Assembly: GCA_003013855.2 (NCBI GenBank)
Contig: ML058577.1
Location: forward strand, 682,001 to 746,000
Source: Liriodendron chinense
Taxonomy: Eukaryota; Streptophyta; Magnoliopsida; Magnoliales; Magnoliaceae
Reading direction: 5' to 3'
Length of the DNA: 64,000 bases
The position numbers and the translations under genes are program-made. Within the stretch, counting starts at the first letter, position 1; each line of letters starts with the position of its first letter. Below are positions 11,341 to 23,529 of the stretch, one piece after another. The notes under the pieces were generated by a model, which was not told where the DNA came from, searched no databases, and saw only the letters and a list, made by a program, of their open reading frames with translations.

Positions 11341-13230
11341 GATTAACAAAAAAGGTGCACTAATAACTATGTCAATATATATCTTTGTTTTGAAATTGTT
11401 ATTTGTAGAATCGCCTGGTCCCCACCGCTTAACTAGATTGGGGATCATATTCTACCGAATAACTTCAAATTGTACAGTAATATGATTTACTCTTATATTC
11501 ATTTCTATGTACAGTATGAAATCTTTATATTGGTTTAGAAGTGGCTATCAGTCTAATCTTTTGGGGGAATCGACCCATTCAACTTTCGATAAGGAGAATC
11601 TATTCTTTGTACTTTTGTTAAGGTGTAGGAAATTATTATATAATCAATTTGCTTCCTACTTATTTTTTATTTTTTTTCTGAAATGGTTTAAAGACATGCA
11701 TGCAATTGATGGTTCTTTAGACGGATTGAGTTCCTCTTTTAGGTTCTTTTTAAAAAAAAAAAAAAAATTTAATTTTTGTTGAACCATACAAACCATATAA
11801 TTCCAATGTGATTGTAGAAAAAAATTATCATTGTAGTTTTTTGTTTTCTTATCATCATATCGTTTATCAATAGTTTATCAACTTTAAGTCTTAAAGTTTA
11901 GTGATAGTAGTTACCACGAGTTCGATATGCTCGATGGGGCGAACCAAGTATACTCAGACTTCTCCACAAGTTCCATTATAACACTTTGCTACTATCACCA
12001 TGGGTTGTTGATCTTAATCCTATCATGGGTAATCCTTCCTTCCATCCCCAAACAAAAATTCTTAATGTTCTTTATATGGGCATAGGGTATGAGTTAAAGA
12101 GGAAGTTGTTGATAACACCCCCAACATCCTACATTTGGTTATTTCTATCATCATTTTGGTGATTATCTTGCATGTCATTGGATACTATGGTCGAGGTGTA
12201 TCAATTGCAATCAAAGGTGAACGTTACATCTGAAGCACCTTCTATTTGGATCCACAGCTCTGTCGGGGTGCTTGATGTATTTGACAGTCTTTTTTGTGTT
12301 TGAATTTTGCTATATAATGAGTTAGACAATCTATTTAAAATGATTTTTATAAACTTTAATCATGATATATTTTGGACTATGCAAGTTTAATTATGGAAAT
12401 GTAATATTTTAGTATTGTGTTATTAGTTAAGAAATTTATTCATGTCTGATTCTAAATTTTATTTTGACTTCTCCCATTATAATATACTCTATGATTGAAT
12501 GACTTGGATTGACACTTTGGATTGGTGGAAAAAGACAACGATGTAGTTGGAACTGTTGGTTGTTTATTACAGAATGAATGTTGGACCATATGATCATAAT
12601 ACGAGGTCCTATCAACACCCGTCTTCATGAACCATAGCCGTTGGTGATACTAAGACATTATTGATTGTTACATCATTTGAAATTTGATTTTCTATATCCG
12701 TTCATCCAAATGTAAGGAGTAAATAAATGCTTTCCATAGTGGATTATAGGACGTCCAATAGTCAAGGTAAGAGAGATTCCCCAATGGTTATCAAACGTTT
12801 GCATATAATGTCGCTTAAATTTTAGTGGATCACGTTTTATATCCAAACAACGAACTTCAAGTCAAATTTCACTGACATCATAGGATAAGTAAATTGGATT
12901 GCAATTAATGCCCATTTACATTATATTTACTACATTATTTACATGTCCAAACAAGTACTTAAAGTCATACTTGCAATCAATCACCTTAATCCCTATAGGC
13001 AATAAAATAAGATTCAAGACTTTGTTAGTATTTATAGATTTTTAATTAATTGCTCTGTGAATGCCCTCCCCTGACGAGCGTGCACGATTGAAGGCAACGT
13101 GGTTGCAAGATCGTCTTTCATTGGATGAGTGTTTTTGGATGTTTATGTGTGGTTGATTCTTTTGGGGGTGAGGGCAGCCCGATGTATATGATTTGTTTGG
13201 CTTACTTTGGCTACCTTGGTTATGCAATAC
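11340..13230. other. AT-rich intergenic DNA
   Basis: No supported gene, element end or tandem array was seen. Several A/T homopolymer runs occur, for example at about 11750-11770. Confidence 0.5.
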
Positions 13231-13910
13231 TTTTCCTGAGAGTCGCCTTTAGATATTACTTTTAAGAAAAATTGGAGTCGCCACTAGCCGATTTTTCGAG
13301 ATGATGGTCCACAGTCAGCCAGAGCCATAAACTTGCCTAGTAAGGCTAAATATCGTGAAAATATTTTTATCTAAATGACTCCCGCAGTTGGCCTGCGATC
13401 CCAAAAATCAGAATAAGGGTCTCGGTTACAAGAGAGGAAAGGGTTAGGCACTTTCTCCTGCTCACACTTACACACCGTCTCTACTTTAAGGGATGTGTAG
13501 TTTCAAGGAAACAGTATATCTTCAAAAAAGTTAGTCATACGTCCATGCTTCGCATAACCTTATGAGAGGGCTTGGTAGGTAAAATAGAGAGCAGTAAATA
13601 GATCATAGCTTTGCTTCATAGAGCTGAGACTCTGGGCAGGAAAATAGAACAAGATAAACATGCATGAAGAAATAAAGATCCTAGCCTTGCTTCGCAGAGC
13701 CGAGACTTCGTGCAGACAAATAGAATAAAATAAACATGTGGTTTATGCAATAAAAGAGAAAAATAGTATTTATCAAGAAGAGAATGTGCGGAGTGGACCG
13801 CGTTCTAAGCTTGATTGGGATGTGAGAAAGAAAAAATGAAAGTCAAACATCCATTTCCTTAATCGAAAAAGGGATAGTTAGACATCCTTAATCCTGACCC
13901 TACTCCTTAA
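13230..13910. repeat. LTR-like dispersed repeat, copy 2
   Basis: A relative of 6.96-7.56 kb, with GGAGTCGCCACTAGCC near 13273, AGGGTTAGGCACTTTCTCC near 13440 and TCTCTACTTTAAGGGA near 13480. Inside it, a unit of about 85 bp containing AGC(T/C)TTGCTTC(A/G)(T/C)AGAG and ATAAACATG is repeated twice (about 13610-13740). Probably gypsy LTR debris; no ends were found. Confidence 0.45.
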
Positions 13911-14124
13911 ATTAACTGAACGATTCTGGTGAGTTGGTTTTCTGTGACCGGCAGAGGCAGAACCCTTTGGAGTAAGTATGATTCTTGTAGGTTATCCTAG
14001 GTGGTAGAATATCCTCGTTGTTGGGGGAATGGAAGCTGAAATATAACGAAGCTTCTATAATATCATTTCTGCTATTTTCTGTCTCCTCCTGACTGGGGGC
14101 GGGGTGCTGTTTACATAGGCCATG

Positions 14125-14212
14125 AAACCGTCGGTTGTCAGATGGCCGACGGACACGTGGCAAGGGATTTGCGACGCCAGCTGTCCGTCGAATGGTCCCC
14201 AACCGACGGTTT
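14125..14212. repeat. GC-rich hairpin (88 bp)
   Basis: Perfect 13-bp inverted repeat AAACCGTCGGTTG at 14125-14137 and its complement at 14200-14212, with a second internal pairing block (GCCGACGGACA against TGTCCGTCGAA). The loop side carries a CACGTG G-box core. It stands out in AT-rich surroundings. Confidence 0.75.
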
Positions 14213-14259
14213 GGATTTCTCCAAGGGTGGGGTGTCCACACTTTCATGACATCAATCAT

Positions 14260-15926
14260 TCAGTAGAGTTATTATTCATATTATTTTCAGTGTCTTCAAT
14301 AATTTAACGTTCTTAGTTTTCACAATCTTAATTGAATAGAAAACACAAGGTTCTTGAGCCTTTTGACCTTTTCGAGTATCCAACAATTAATTATTATGGG
14401 TCAAGTTTTCTTTCTTGTGAATTATAGAGATTAGTTTGCTCTCCTAATTCATAATTCAAATGAGGCTTTTAAATATAGCTTGCTCACGACTCGATTATGG
14501 GTATGGACTGCAAATTAGATTGCATAACCCCAAAGATATTTTAACAATATCAAATTACAAATCATGCTATGGATAATGTCCTTTAGGATATGATTGCACC
14601 TTTAAGTTATATTATTATGCTTTGGTGTCTTAGGCGCAGTGTATTGAGTGACAATACCGCAATCTTATAGGTATTCTATAAAACTTAAATACATTTATGA
14701 TAACTAATTTACTATATATATGGGTATCCGTAATAAGTAGTTATCTAGAAAATGATAACAATAAAAATAATTCTCCCCATTCCAAGATGTAATATGAAAA
14801 CTATCTGTAGATGTCTGTATACATCACCTATAAGAATTATACATTTATGGTAACATCCTTCTTCTTCTTTTTTTTATTTGCTTGACCTTGATGCAATTAG
14901 TATTGACCTAGAAGTCCATGAAGTCTAAAGAGTGAATACTTCTTTTCGTATGGGCTTTTACATCCTCTCATTAGAAAAATGGCCCAATCACCCGCGCTAT
15001 AATATGGATGAATTTTCATTCTTTAAACTTTGCTCAGTATCACTCCCATTTTCATACAAGAATTGACGCTTTAGGCATGTGAGTCATTTTAATCACATTT
15101 GAATCATAGGAAATACTGAGCTTTTACATTTAAAAAAATAAATAATCATATTTATCTAAATGAGAAATGAAAACTAAATTGTACATATATTTCATTTTAT
15201 CCTTATTCGTGTGTCTTAAACACATATACTGAATAAATGATTTCGAGACATCAAGCATGTTAACATTTAAACAACTATAATTAAGAGAGTCATTAATATA
15301 AGTCGAAGAACATGCCACTTTATTTTCAAAATCCGTATTTTACAATGCAATCTATCAATCTTTGTTTCACACAATGGAATATTCCCATGTTTATTGATAG
15401 ATACATTTCCTAATAAAAAAAAAAATAGACTTCAAAACCTTTTTTAACAAGTCAAAATAGTAAGATTAGATTGTATTGCATAGTCAAAGCGTATAACAAA
15501 TTAGTTAAGGGCAAATTTATCTGAACTGGCATAGAAATTTTCATCTAGTAAGTTTTAGCATGAACTTTTGATTATTCTTTTATGCTCATCATATGCTAGG
15601 GGCTTGATATCGAGTCAGGATGGAACGTCTCCACCATTAGAAGATCAGTTCAAATCTATAGATAAGATATCCCATCTTGCTTGTACTAGATCAACTTATG
15701 CATGCGCTAGCTTTGTCTGATCCTTATACATGTGGATATATGGTAGTTCAAGTTTCCTATGTAATGTGCTCTAGTTCAACTTATGGAACTAATTATAATG
15801 GTTCATATTTGATTGTTGAGGTCGACAGATCCAACAAGACATCCACTTGTTACCTATGAACTCTTTTATTATTAAGATTTGGTAGACCGGAATATTCATC
15901 TAGTATTACCAAAATATTCATCAAGC

Positions 15927-15930
<4 letters not shown>
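14260..15930. other. AT-rich intergenic DNA
   Basis: Nothing supportable was seen: no domain-bearing frame and no clear repeat boundaries. Confidence 0.5.

Positions 15931-15966
<36 letters not shown>
15931..15966. repeat. Poly(T) tract
   Basis: About 36 consecutive T. It could be the poly(A) tail of a minus-strand retroposon, but no source gene or target duplication was identified. Confidence 0.9.
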
Positions 15967-18400
15967 TGCCATATGCACAAAATGTTTTAAATAATTTTAC
16001 AAATGTTTTCAATTATTGATATTTTATTTTAGTCATTAAAATGTTTTATTGTGTCTTATGAAAATTTTAACAATTAAGATTTTGAGGTCCATTGCTTAAT
16101 TTTTCATGGAAATGGAATTAAGAAAGGGTGACCTGGTACAGTGGAGGGATTTGGTCAATTGAATATATTGTGACTTTAAATATAGCAGGGCATATGAAAA
16201 CTGTAGGGTGGAAGTGTATTATACTAGTATATCTTTAATAAGCTTAATTCCTCATTAAATATAAATCATATGCTGAAGAAAGAAAGCAAGAGAACCTCTT
16301 GTCATCCCTAGCCCCTTTTAGGGCATCACCTAGAAAAAGAAAAAGATAAAGAGAAGTAGAGAAGGGAGAGAGAACCATTCTCTCCTCCCTCCTTTCACAT
16401 GTACATGTGTGGAGTTAGATCAGTAATTGACTTTGGAGGATAAGCATTAAGAGTTCTTTTGTTTCAAAGCGTCACTAATTTAAAGTAATTCTAGTCTATA
16501 GAATTATTATTTTTTTCTTTAAAATCTTGACAATGTCCAAATAGAGATCTTTCTATTAATCACACAAAAATATGGTTTTTGAAAAAGTTTATATTAAGTT
16601 GCATTTCAAAAATCCCAACAAAATGATATTAGAGTAGTCTCGTTTATAGATATCTATCGATTTTTATTTCGATTATGTCGATGAGTGTATCCATTTTGCG
16701 CTCCGATGACTAGATTGTGGGTTCCTTAACGAGGAGCGTTCATTCCAAATTTGAAAGCAAAGAAACATGTGGTTTGGGAGATTTTAGTAATTTATGTATT
16801 GTCAACAATGATTTTTTAACCCATAGTTAATTAGAGCATATGGGGGCTGTTTTGTTGTACTTTTTTTAAAATTGTTGATGATGTGGTATGTTGTGTGATG
16901 ATTATTGATGGCCTTGATGGTTTCAACGGTGATGATTTGATGGTATTATTGAATTTTACATACATGTACGATTTTACACGGAAGCTATGGTTGTAATTTT
17001 CTATTTTCTTTTAAATCTAATATTGGATGGCATCTTATACTCGTTGAATTAGCAACCTTCGGCACGCCCCCAGGGGACGTGCGTCAATACAACGCGAGTA
17101 ATAGGGAATTTGAGAATTTTCAAGTATGGAAATTTGTGGGATCTTACCCCCATTTGTTTCCTTCAGTTAACCTTGTAATTTTCCAACGTGTATGAGATTA
17201 GGATGGTATCCAAATGTCCAAATTAGAAGTGTACTTAGTTATGGACGTCCACAAGTGGGACATGTGGATATATGTGTGGCCCACATGATCATACAACCTT
17301 GCTGACCCAAATGATCAGATGACCTTGCCGACTCATTTGATCATATGATCTTGCTTCGTATGACCCACCTTTGAGGTATATTTCGGATCCATCAGGCCCC
17401 TCCAAAGCAGTAGCGGACTGCAAAAAAAAAATAAAAATGGACGGTGGACATTGAATGAAACTTGGTCAGGTCCAGGTCGTATCTCCTAAGCTGTACATTG
17501 GTTAGATTAATCATCTCAATATGCTCTGCGTGATGGTCATATTGGATCTGATGTTTCAAGTTCAAATCTGGATCGGATGCGAATCATGGCGGTTCGTCTT
17601 TCATGGATCTCATTTGTTTGAGATCAATTGGGTTGAAACTATAACCTCGGCTCATGTGTTGAAAGACATCTAATGGATCAATCGGCTATCATGTGCCCAA
17701 TCTATCAATCGGCTTTATTTTTATACATTGACAGAGGAATTACTAACGATCCTGCCTATCCAACGGACGGTCATAAAAAATGATAGGCCAAAGCATATAA
17801 AATATAGGAAAAAAAAAAAACTTCAATCATGCCATGGATCTACAGCATCCATTACGTGGACTAAACTTTGGTAGCACCTATTATGTGGACTTTATAACTT
17901 TGATTGCCGTCCTAACATCAGCGTCAACCAAGATGTATGGTCCAGCTTGATCTAACCATTTCCACCATGGCCGACCAAGACATGGATTCGTCTTTTTTCA
18001 CTACCTGTCGAATGGTTAAAATCATCCAATGAAAGTGATTTTTATAGTCAAAGAGGAAAGATGGTAAAACAAGTAAAATTCGCATCATAGAAGATCTGGT
18101 GAGCCACCGCATGGATGGATTGTAGGCAACAAATCACAGTTCTTGGGCTGTGTAGCCATCTGATCGGTTCCCAGCAAAATGAACAGTCAACCAGCAAAAC
18201 AAACGGTTGGATGGACAGAGTTGTTTAATCACAGCAACTTTAGCCCATCTATTGCCTATCCATATAATTGGTCCTGTCACATCAATCACCAGCAGCCACT
18301 TTCATCTCAAAGGAGGCAGATGACTAAGCTCATATAGGCATGGGAAGTGAGGGTGACTCACACCAAGGTACTTCATGCGTGCCTGTGTCATGGTCCATTT
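15967..18400. other. Intergenic DNA with a small tandem repeat
   Basis: No supported gene. A 26-bp unit is repeated three times at 17282-17307, 17308-17333 and 17334-17359 (core ATGATCATAYRACCTTGC). The right half (17200-18400) has the GGCCCACATG-type vocabulary of host intergenic DNA in this window. Confidence 0.5.
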
Positions 18401-18406
18401 CTCGGA

Positions 18407-19007
18407 GGATGCGGATTTCGTGCTGAGTAACTTAGCATGCTATAGTGTACTAACTCTTTGGGGCCCACCATGGATGTATGTGTCTTATCTATGCCGTCCA
18501 TCTGTTTTTCCATATCATTTATAGTGTACCAAGTAAACTCTATGGGCCCCACCATGGATGTATGTGTCTTATCTATGCCGTCCATCTGTTTTTCTAGATC
18601 ATTTTAGGGCGTGAGTCTAAAATTGAAGCTTATCCAAAGATCAAGTGGGCCACACCATAGGAAACAGTGGGGATAATGACATCCACTGTTGAAACCTTGC
18701 TAGGGTCCACAGTGATGTTTATTTGTCATTCAACCTGTTCACAAGGTCACATAGACATGGATGATGGGAAAGCACAAATACCAACCTGATCTAAAACTTG
18801 TGGCCCCTAAGAAGTTTTCAATGGCAGGTGTTCAATTCCCACTGCTTCTTGTGGTGTGGTCAACTTGACCTTTGGATATGGTTCAATTCTGGGCTCATGC
18901 CCTAAAATGAGCTGATAAAACATAAGACACATACATCACGATGGGCCCCATAGAGTTTACTCAATATGCTATAGCATACCAAGTTACTCAGTACGCAATC
19001 CACTTCC
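18407..19007. mobile_element. Foldback MITE D with an internal partial duplication
   Basis: About 600 bp. The left end GGATGCGGATTTCGTGCTGAG pairs with the complement of the right end (GGAAGTGGATTGCGTACTGAG), continuing through GTAACTTAG and ATGCTATAG. The terminal GG-WNGYGGATT consensus matches foldback C. A unit of about 88 bp, starting TATAGTGTAC, is repeated in tandem at 18441-18529 and 18530-18617. No convincing target duplication remains. Confidence 0.75.
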
Positions 19008-19009
19008 TT

Positions 19010-19957
19010 TGTAGTGCTACAGATTTACATTATGTACATTGAATATCTAGTTGGCCATTTTTCTCATATACATCTGGCTCACCAGATAAGTGGGCAGGCT
19101 TACTTTTGACCCAGGCCATATTCATTGTGGGGATCTACCTAATGAATAACCTGGATCTTTCTCACGTGCAACCTCCAGTACATGTGTCACGCCTCTTTCA
19201 TCTTCCTTTACATTTTCCTACCTCTTTACATTTACAGGTTAAGCAATAGGCTCTATCATGCTGGAAGACCTTAAATAGTTTCCACAGCAGATGCGTTTTC
19301 CCGTGGTTGTATGAGAAAATGATGACCACTCAAATCTGCACCACACAAAGAGGCCATCTGAATGGTAATACTCATTTGGGGGTCCAAAGAATGCATTGAT
19401 CAGGTAAACCTAACCGCCCGATTATCTCCCCTGATCAAATGTGGACCATTACCTTTTCTGTTTCCTCGTTCATTTACAGGCGGCCACTAATGGATAACTA
19501 GGCTCGCATCGTCCAGCCATGACTTTGCACAGAGGCTTGTTGACTGTGAGACTCCTACCAGATGGAAGATTGGGTTCAACTTGGGGCCAGGTATACAATG
19601 GTGATCAGGCGTTGCATCATCCTTTATGACACAACACCAATGCTGCATGCAAAACACCTACCTTTATGCAAGAAAATCAAGAACTCTCTGAACATTTTTA
19701 CCCAGTGTGCTCTAAATCTTGATGCAAGAGCCATGCCTGTGCATCTGCATACAAATGAGTGGGAAGAAACTAAAAAGAGAAGCCAATGGCTTATCATACA
19801 TTAATCACATGGAATGTATTTTTACATTCTCGCCTTAGGCAGTGGGGCCTAAAATTTCCGCCATAGCAAGGGAAAAAAAGGTGAACTCATACAAGAGAAT
19901 GATATAGAAGAAGGAAACAAAGAGCAAGAAGCTAAGTACCTCGAAAACATATCAAGA
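19010..19957. other. Downstream flank of the FHA gene
   Basis: Would contain the 3'-UTR of the minus-strand FHA gene (just below 19958) followed by intergenic DNA. No polyadenylation site could be fixed. The plus frame at 19562-19804 has no recognisable domain and is not called. Confidence 0.45.
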
Positions 19958-20092
19958 TCAAGGAATCTCTCTGGGTAACCAATCAAATTTTGTGTTCTTT
20001 TCTTGGCTGCTCTTCAATTTTGCAACACTGGCAGTCTTGTTCTGCGTCCCAAAATTCCGTTTCATCTCAAACATGAACCTCATTCCTCTGAT
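19958..20092 (-). CDS. FHA-domain protein (MCRS1-like), last exon
   Basis: The final coding exon. It starts after a strong acceptor (minus strand TTTGCTTGCAG, AG at 20094-20093) and encodes IRGMRFMFEMKRNF, a lysine-rich linker, then SQEKNTKFDWLPREIP and a stop at 19960-19958. The first residues complete the last beta strand of the FHA domain whose upstream parts are in the exons at 43.6 and 57.5 kb. The SQEK...F(D/E)W ending matches my recollection of plant MCRS1-type FHA proteins, where it is the true C-terminus. Reading phase is 0 and fits the preceding exon exactly. Confidence 0.8.
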   Translation of the reverse strand: MRGMRFMFEMKRNFGTQNKTASVAKLKSSQEKNTKFDWLPREIP

Positions 20093-20299
20093 CTGCAAGC
20101 AAAGGAACACACTATTACATAAACTAGTTATTCCACATAAGTTACCCATAGTACCAGCCTGAGAAATGGATGTGGGAAGCTACTAGAGAAATGTTGGAAT
20201 GCGCGAGGGGAAATGAGTTACCAAGTTTCTATTAGTAAAGCATGGTATCTTCACTTCTTTATGTTTTCCTGGAATAGCATAAGAAGAAAAACAATCCAC

Positions 20300-20375
20300 G
20301 CACACACCCCTCATACACATGCATGCACACAAGTGCGCACCTGCACACGCGCATGCGCGCACACACGCACATCTT
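20300..20375. repeat. (AC)n-rich low-complexity tract
   Basis: Imperfect CA/CACG repeats are visible. The plus frame covering it (20213-20407) is a repeat artefact. Confidence 0.7.
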
Positions 20376-20499
20376 TACGAATCACACTTAAGGACCTAAC
20401 AGCATAGGAAGTTTTCTTTAAATAGGAGTCCCTGCAGAGAGTTGTTTTGATAGGTGAGAGAATTTATTGGGTTCCATATCTTTACCCGCATCCTATTTC

Positions 20500-20534
20500 G
20501 AATACAGTGCATGCAGGCCTGTTCTGGGTTTTAC
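20500..20534 (+). repeat. 35-bp direct repeat, left copy
   Basis: Matches 21953-21987 at 34 of 35 positions (core ATGCAGGCCTGTTCTGGG). The two copies bracket the movement-protein segment of the pararetrovirus; the second copy sits in the loop of a 21-bp inverted repeat. Confidence 0.85.
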
Positions 20535-20763
20535 CCTGAGCCATTACTACTGTATTTGATCTAGCATTCAGATTTCAAAACTTCTGTAAGATTTATTTGT
20601 TTTGAATTTAATTTCTGTATTCATATCTAAGTTAATTAAGGAAAGGTCCAAGGCTCCCTTGCCGTAATACCCCTGCTTTGCCGTTTAGCCAAAAAGGCAA
20701 TAGGCTTTTGTCCAGGGAATCATCTTATTGACAAGCCACTTTTCTTGATTAAGTTTCAACAAT

Positions 20764-21672
20764 ATGGATCTAGAAAAGAAATCCGTTTCTGGTAAATCTG
20801 CAAAAAGTTCTGAGAGTTGAAAATCTTTTGCCAAATCAGTTTCTTCCAAAATAACCAAATGGTTTTCTACTCAAAGCCAATTTGACCATGCATCAGTATC
20901 TTCCAATAACTCTGCATCTACTAGCATCTCCAATATTGCCAATCAAGAGACCATGTCTCTAAAAAATATCGAAGAAATTAGATATAGCGACATCGAACAA
21001 TCTCTCCAAAACTGGAATATACCAATTGTGCCTACTGAAGAAATTTATCTCCAAGGTTCCTTCCAAAATGATGACTCTCCTGAGTCAGACTATATTATCA
21101 AGACAGTCGAGCAAACAAAACCAATTGCTGACCATGCTGATGGTATAGAATTGCTTAGCCAAAAGGAACTCTGATACTCTCACAAGTACAATTACGTACA
21201 TGTGGGACTTATCCAAGTTGCTTTAAAACCCTTAATGAGGTTAGGATTAAATATTTCTATCCTTGTCTACATTAGATACAAGAGGTTTCAAAATTTTAAT
21301 GATTCATTGATTGGAATGGTAGAAGCTAGTCTTAGTAATGGCCCAGCCTTTTTCAATTGTATTCCAAATTTTCCAGTCTCCTTGACTGATGGTCATTTGC
21401 TGAAATTCCTACGTTTAGGGATTCACACCAAAGGGTTTGATATGCTTCCAGGAAGTGAGAATATCGCCGTAACCTACCATGTATATTATAAACTTATGAA
21501 AACTGCCACTCCTGGAACATCATAGCTGACTACTCTTCTCATGACCAATCTGTCCCATAATACGATCACACCAAAAATGATCAAATGGGACAACATTGAT
21601 CTTTCAGGAAACTGGCATCTTCTTGAAGTTCAAGAGCCAGCTCGTCAAGAATTTCGTCTGCCAATATTATAA
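20764..21672 (+). pseudogene. Endogenous pararetrovirus movement-protein region, decayed
   Basis: A single plus-strand frame can be followed from the ATG at 20764, across in-frame stops at 20818, 21172 and 21523, to a stop near 21670. No frameshift is needed. The middle part (from about 21180) resembles the conserved 30K-type movement-protein core of Caulimoviridae: a YxYVHxGLIQVALKPL block, a DSLIGMVEASL block and a GPAFFNCIPNFPVSL block followed by a glycine-containing PGSEN segment. In free viruses this protein mediates cell-to-cell movement. Here it is a dead genomic copy. The order movement protein then coat region, plus the priming site found nearby, fits Caulimoviridae, possibly the florendovirus-like group known to be abundant in angiosperm genomes. 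Confidence 0.75.
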
Positions 21673-21689
21673 AACCAAATCCCAAAGGA

Positions 21690-21928
21690 GAAACATCCAG
21701 CTCTCAATTTCCTCCGGTTAGAATATTACCAACTCATATTTCAACCCCAATTTACCAGAAACCTGAGGATTTCAAATCCCTCTGAGAGTGATTTTCCACA
21801 GATCAACATGACCTCAATCACTCCTACTTTTGTCAAAGACAAAGTTCCCTTTGAAATCGACAAGGATTTTTTGAAAAAAGATTTTCAGGAGCATCCCCTG
21901 ACAAATTGGTATTTTTGGAACATTTCTG
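21690..21928 (+). pseudogene. Pararetrovirus coat-region start, copy 1 (truncated)
   Basis: The segment after the movement-protein frame matches 24010-24150 closely (both contain ITPTF, then KDFLKKDFQEHPLTNWYF in one frame). It ends abruptly at 21928, where the inverted promoter copy begins. It is thus a truncated second copy of the N-terminal coat region. Confidence 0.65.
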
Positions 21929-22040
21929 AGTGCTCTTCTTCTTGCTACTTTTGAATACAATGCATGCAGGCCTGTTCTGGGTTTTACACTCTCTCAGGAT
22001 CGGCAATCTTAGAAAGCAAGTAGCAAGAAGAAGAGCACTC
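21928..22040. repeat. 21-bp perfect inverted repeat at rearrangement junction
   Basis: Positions 21928-21948 are perfectly complementary to 22020-22040 (core GAGTGCTCTTCTTCTTGC). The loop contains the second copy of the 35-bp direct repeat. The arm sequence is viral leader sequence; it also occurs at about 23925-23945. Confidence 0.85.
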
Positions 22041-22450
22041 AGGAATTTACTAGTCTGCTATTCAGACTATCCCTTGAACTAAACTTAAGTTCACTATTCG
22101 AATTCTAATTTTCAAAAGAAAGACTCTCCCTTTATATAGACGAGAGAGTTTACAAAACAACGGGAAAAAACCAGGGGCGGAAACCGCTGGTTTTTGAAAA
22201 TTACTACTATCACAAATAAAAAACTATATAAAAACCATGAGCGAAACAATACCCAAAACTAGGTATTATGCAGTATTACTATTTGCTATAGTAAAAGTGC
22301 ACAATCCTTTTGCTACAGTAATTTGGCGTTTTCTGTTACAGTAACAGTGAATAGTGATCTCAGTTACAGTAACATGTCGAAAGTTGATTTGGCTTATCTG
22401 GTGAGTCGACAACTTAGGCGATACTTGAAGGCTTGGCTATTTGGCAGTTT
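22017..22450 (-). promoter_or_regulatory. Inverted copy of the pararetrovirus promoter and leader
   Basis: Read on the minus strand this segment matches 23530-23990: it has the same TACTGTAAC/TACTGTAGC repeats, a TATATAAAG-like box (plus strand CTTTATATAG at about 22130), and the same 3' leader words. It therefore is a second, oppositely oriented copy of the viral regulatory region, joined at about 22450 to coat-protein sequence in plus orientation. Confidence 0.75.
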
Positions 22451-23440
22451 AGAAAATCCTAATCCTTAGCCAAATGTTACAAGTGCGGGTTACTTAGACA
22501 TTTTGCCAATCAATACTTTGAATCCAATCTCAAAAGAAAGGTTAGAGAAATAACTTCCTCTCAAACACAAGAAGTCCCAATAGACAAAGAAAAGGAACAA
22601 GCATGTCATTGTACATACTCCTCATCTGAAGAAGAATTTTCTTCATCTTCTAGCAGTGCCTATGAGGCCATCCTCCCCCAGTCCAATAGTGCTACTTTTG
22701 AGCACATTACCAACAAAGGCTAAAATGACTTTTCATTTTCCAAACTTAGGATTACCAACATCATCGCCCAATCATAATGGGGGCCCTCTGTCTTTCACAC
22801 ACCATGTTAAAAATCCTAATGGGACAACCTATGCCTATAATTATTGGGATTACATGCAAGCGTGGGTCAACGCCCTTCTATTCCAAATTCTAGTAAGGGT
22901 CATTCTTGGTTCTTATACTTCGCCAACCTTATACCAAACCCATTCCTCCTTGGTTCTTTGCCCAATGGTGGACTCTATTTGGGCCTCAATCTTTCATTAT
23001 GCCAAATGCCCTGCTCTCCTTCTATGCCAACATTGAAAAGGCTAATAATCCCGAATAACCTGCTCAATTTTTTATGCAGTTTTTTGCCAAACACGGAATC
23101 CCCTGGATTTTCAAATGGAAATATGAACGCAAAAAATGTGAGCTCCAAAATGCTCAAGTTCTTTATTGAACAACTTTTATTAAGTGGTGAGATAAATATG
23201 ATTTCTCAGAAATTATTCAACCACCATCCCCAGCTATTCTGCCAAAGAACTCCACAACCAATTTTCCTGCACTTCCAAAGTCTTTTAAAGACGTCGCCAA
23301 AGCATCTGTCACAGACAGTGAACTTCTCTGCCAAGAACTTATGAAGCTACAAGAAGCCTTCATAATCGTCCAAGCCCAAGTCTCCAGCAAACATGGTTTT
23401 ACATTGTCGAATCAAAAGGATCATCTACTGTTCCTCAAAT
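22450..23440 (+). pseudogene. Pararetrovirus copy with internal deletion: coat zinc finger joined to polyprotein 3' end
   Basis: Starts with the coat-protein zinc-knuckle region (about 22475-22516), a near copy of 25831-25872, followed by the acidic, serine-rich tail. At about 22670-22740 it switches to unrelated viral sequence whose translation (several frames) contains a PNPF...QWW...FGPQ block and an FFAKHGIPWIFKWKYE block. I interpret this as the region downstream of RNase H in the polyprotein. The protease, reverse transcriptase and RNase H are missing, so this is an internally deleted genome. Multiple frameshifts and stops are present. Confidence 0.6.
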
Positions 23441-23529
23441 GAAGCCGACTTTTTTTTAAAGCCAAAACTGCCAATCAGACAAGCACCGCCTAAGCTGCCA
23501 CATCAGCAAGCCAAATAGCCAAGCCTTCA

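Noticed and set aside
13912..14259. 115-codon minus frame
   Set aside because: No recognisable domain, and it overlaps the GC-rich hairpin and LTR-like repeat. The length is possible by chance.
22100..22160. Possibility that the pararetrovirus segment has LTRs
   Set aside because: The repeated leader regions are in opposite orientation and lack TG...CA ends next to the primer site. The movement-protein and coat regions fit Caulimoviridae, not an LTR element.
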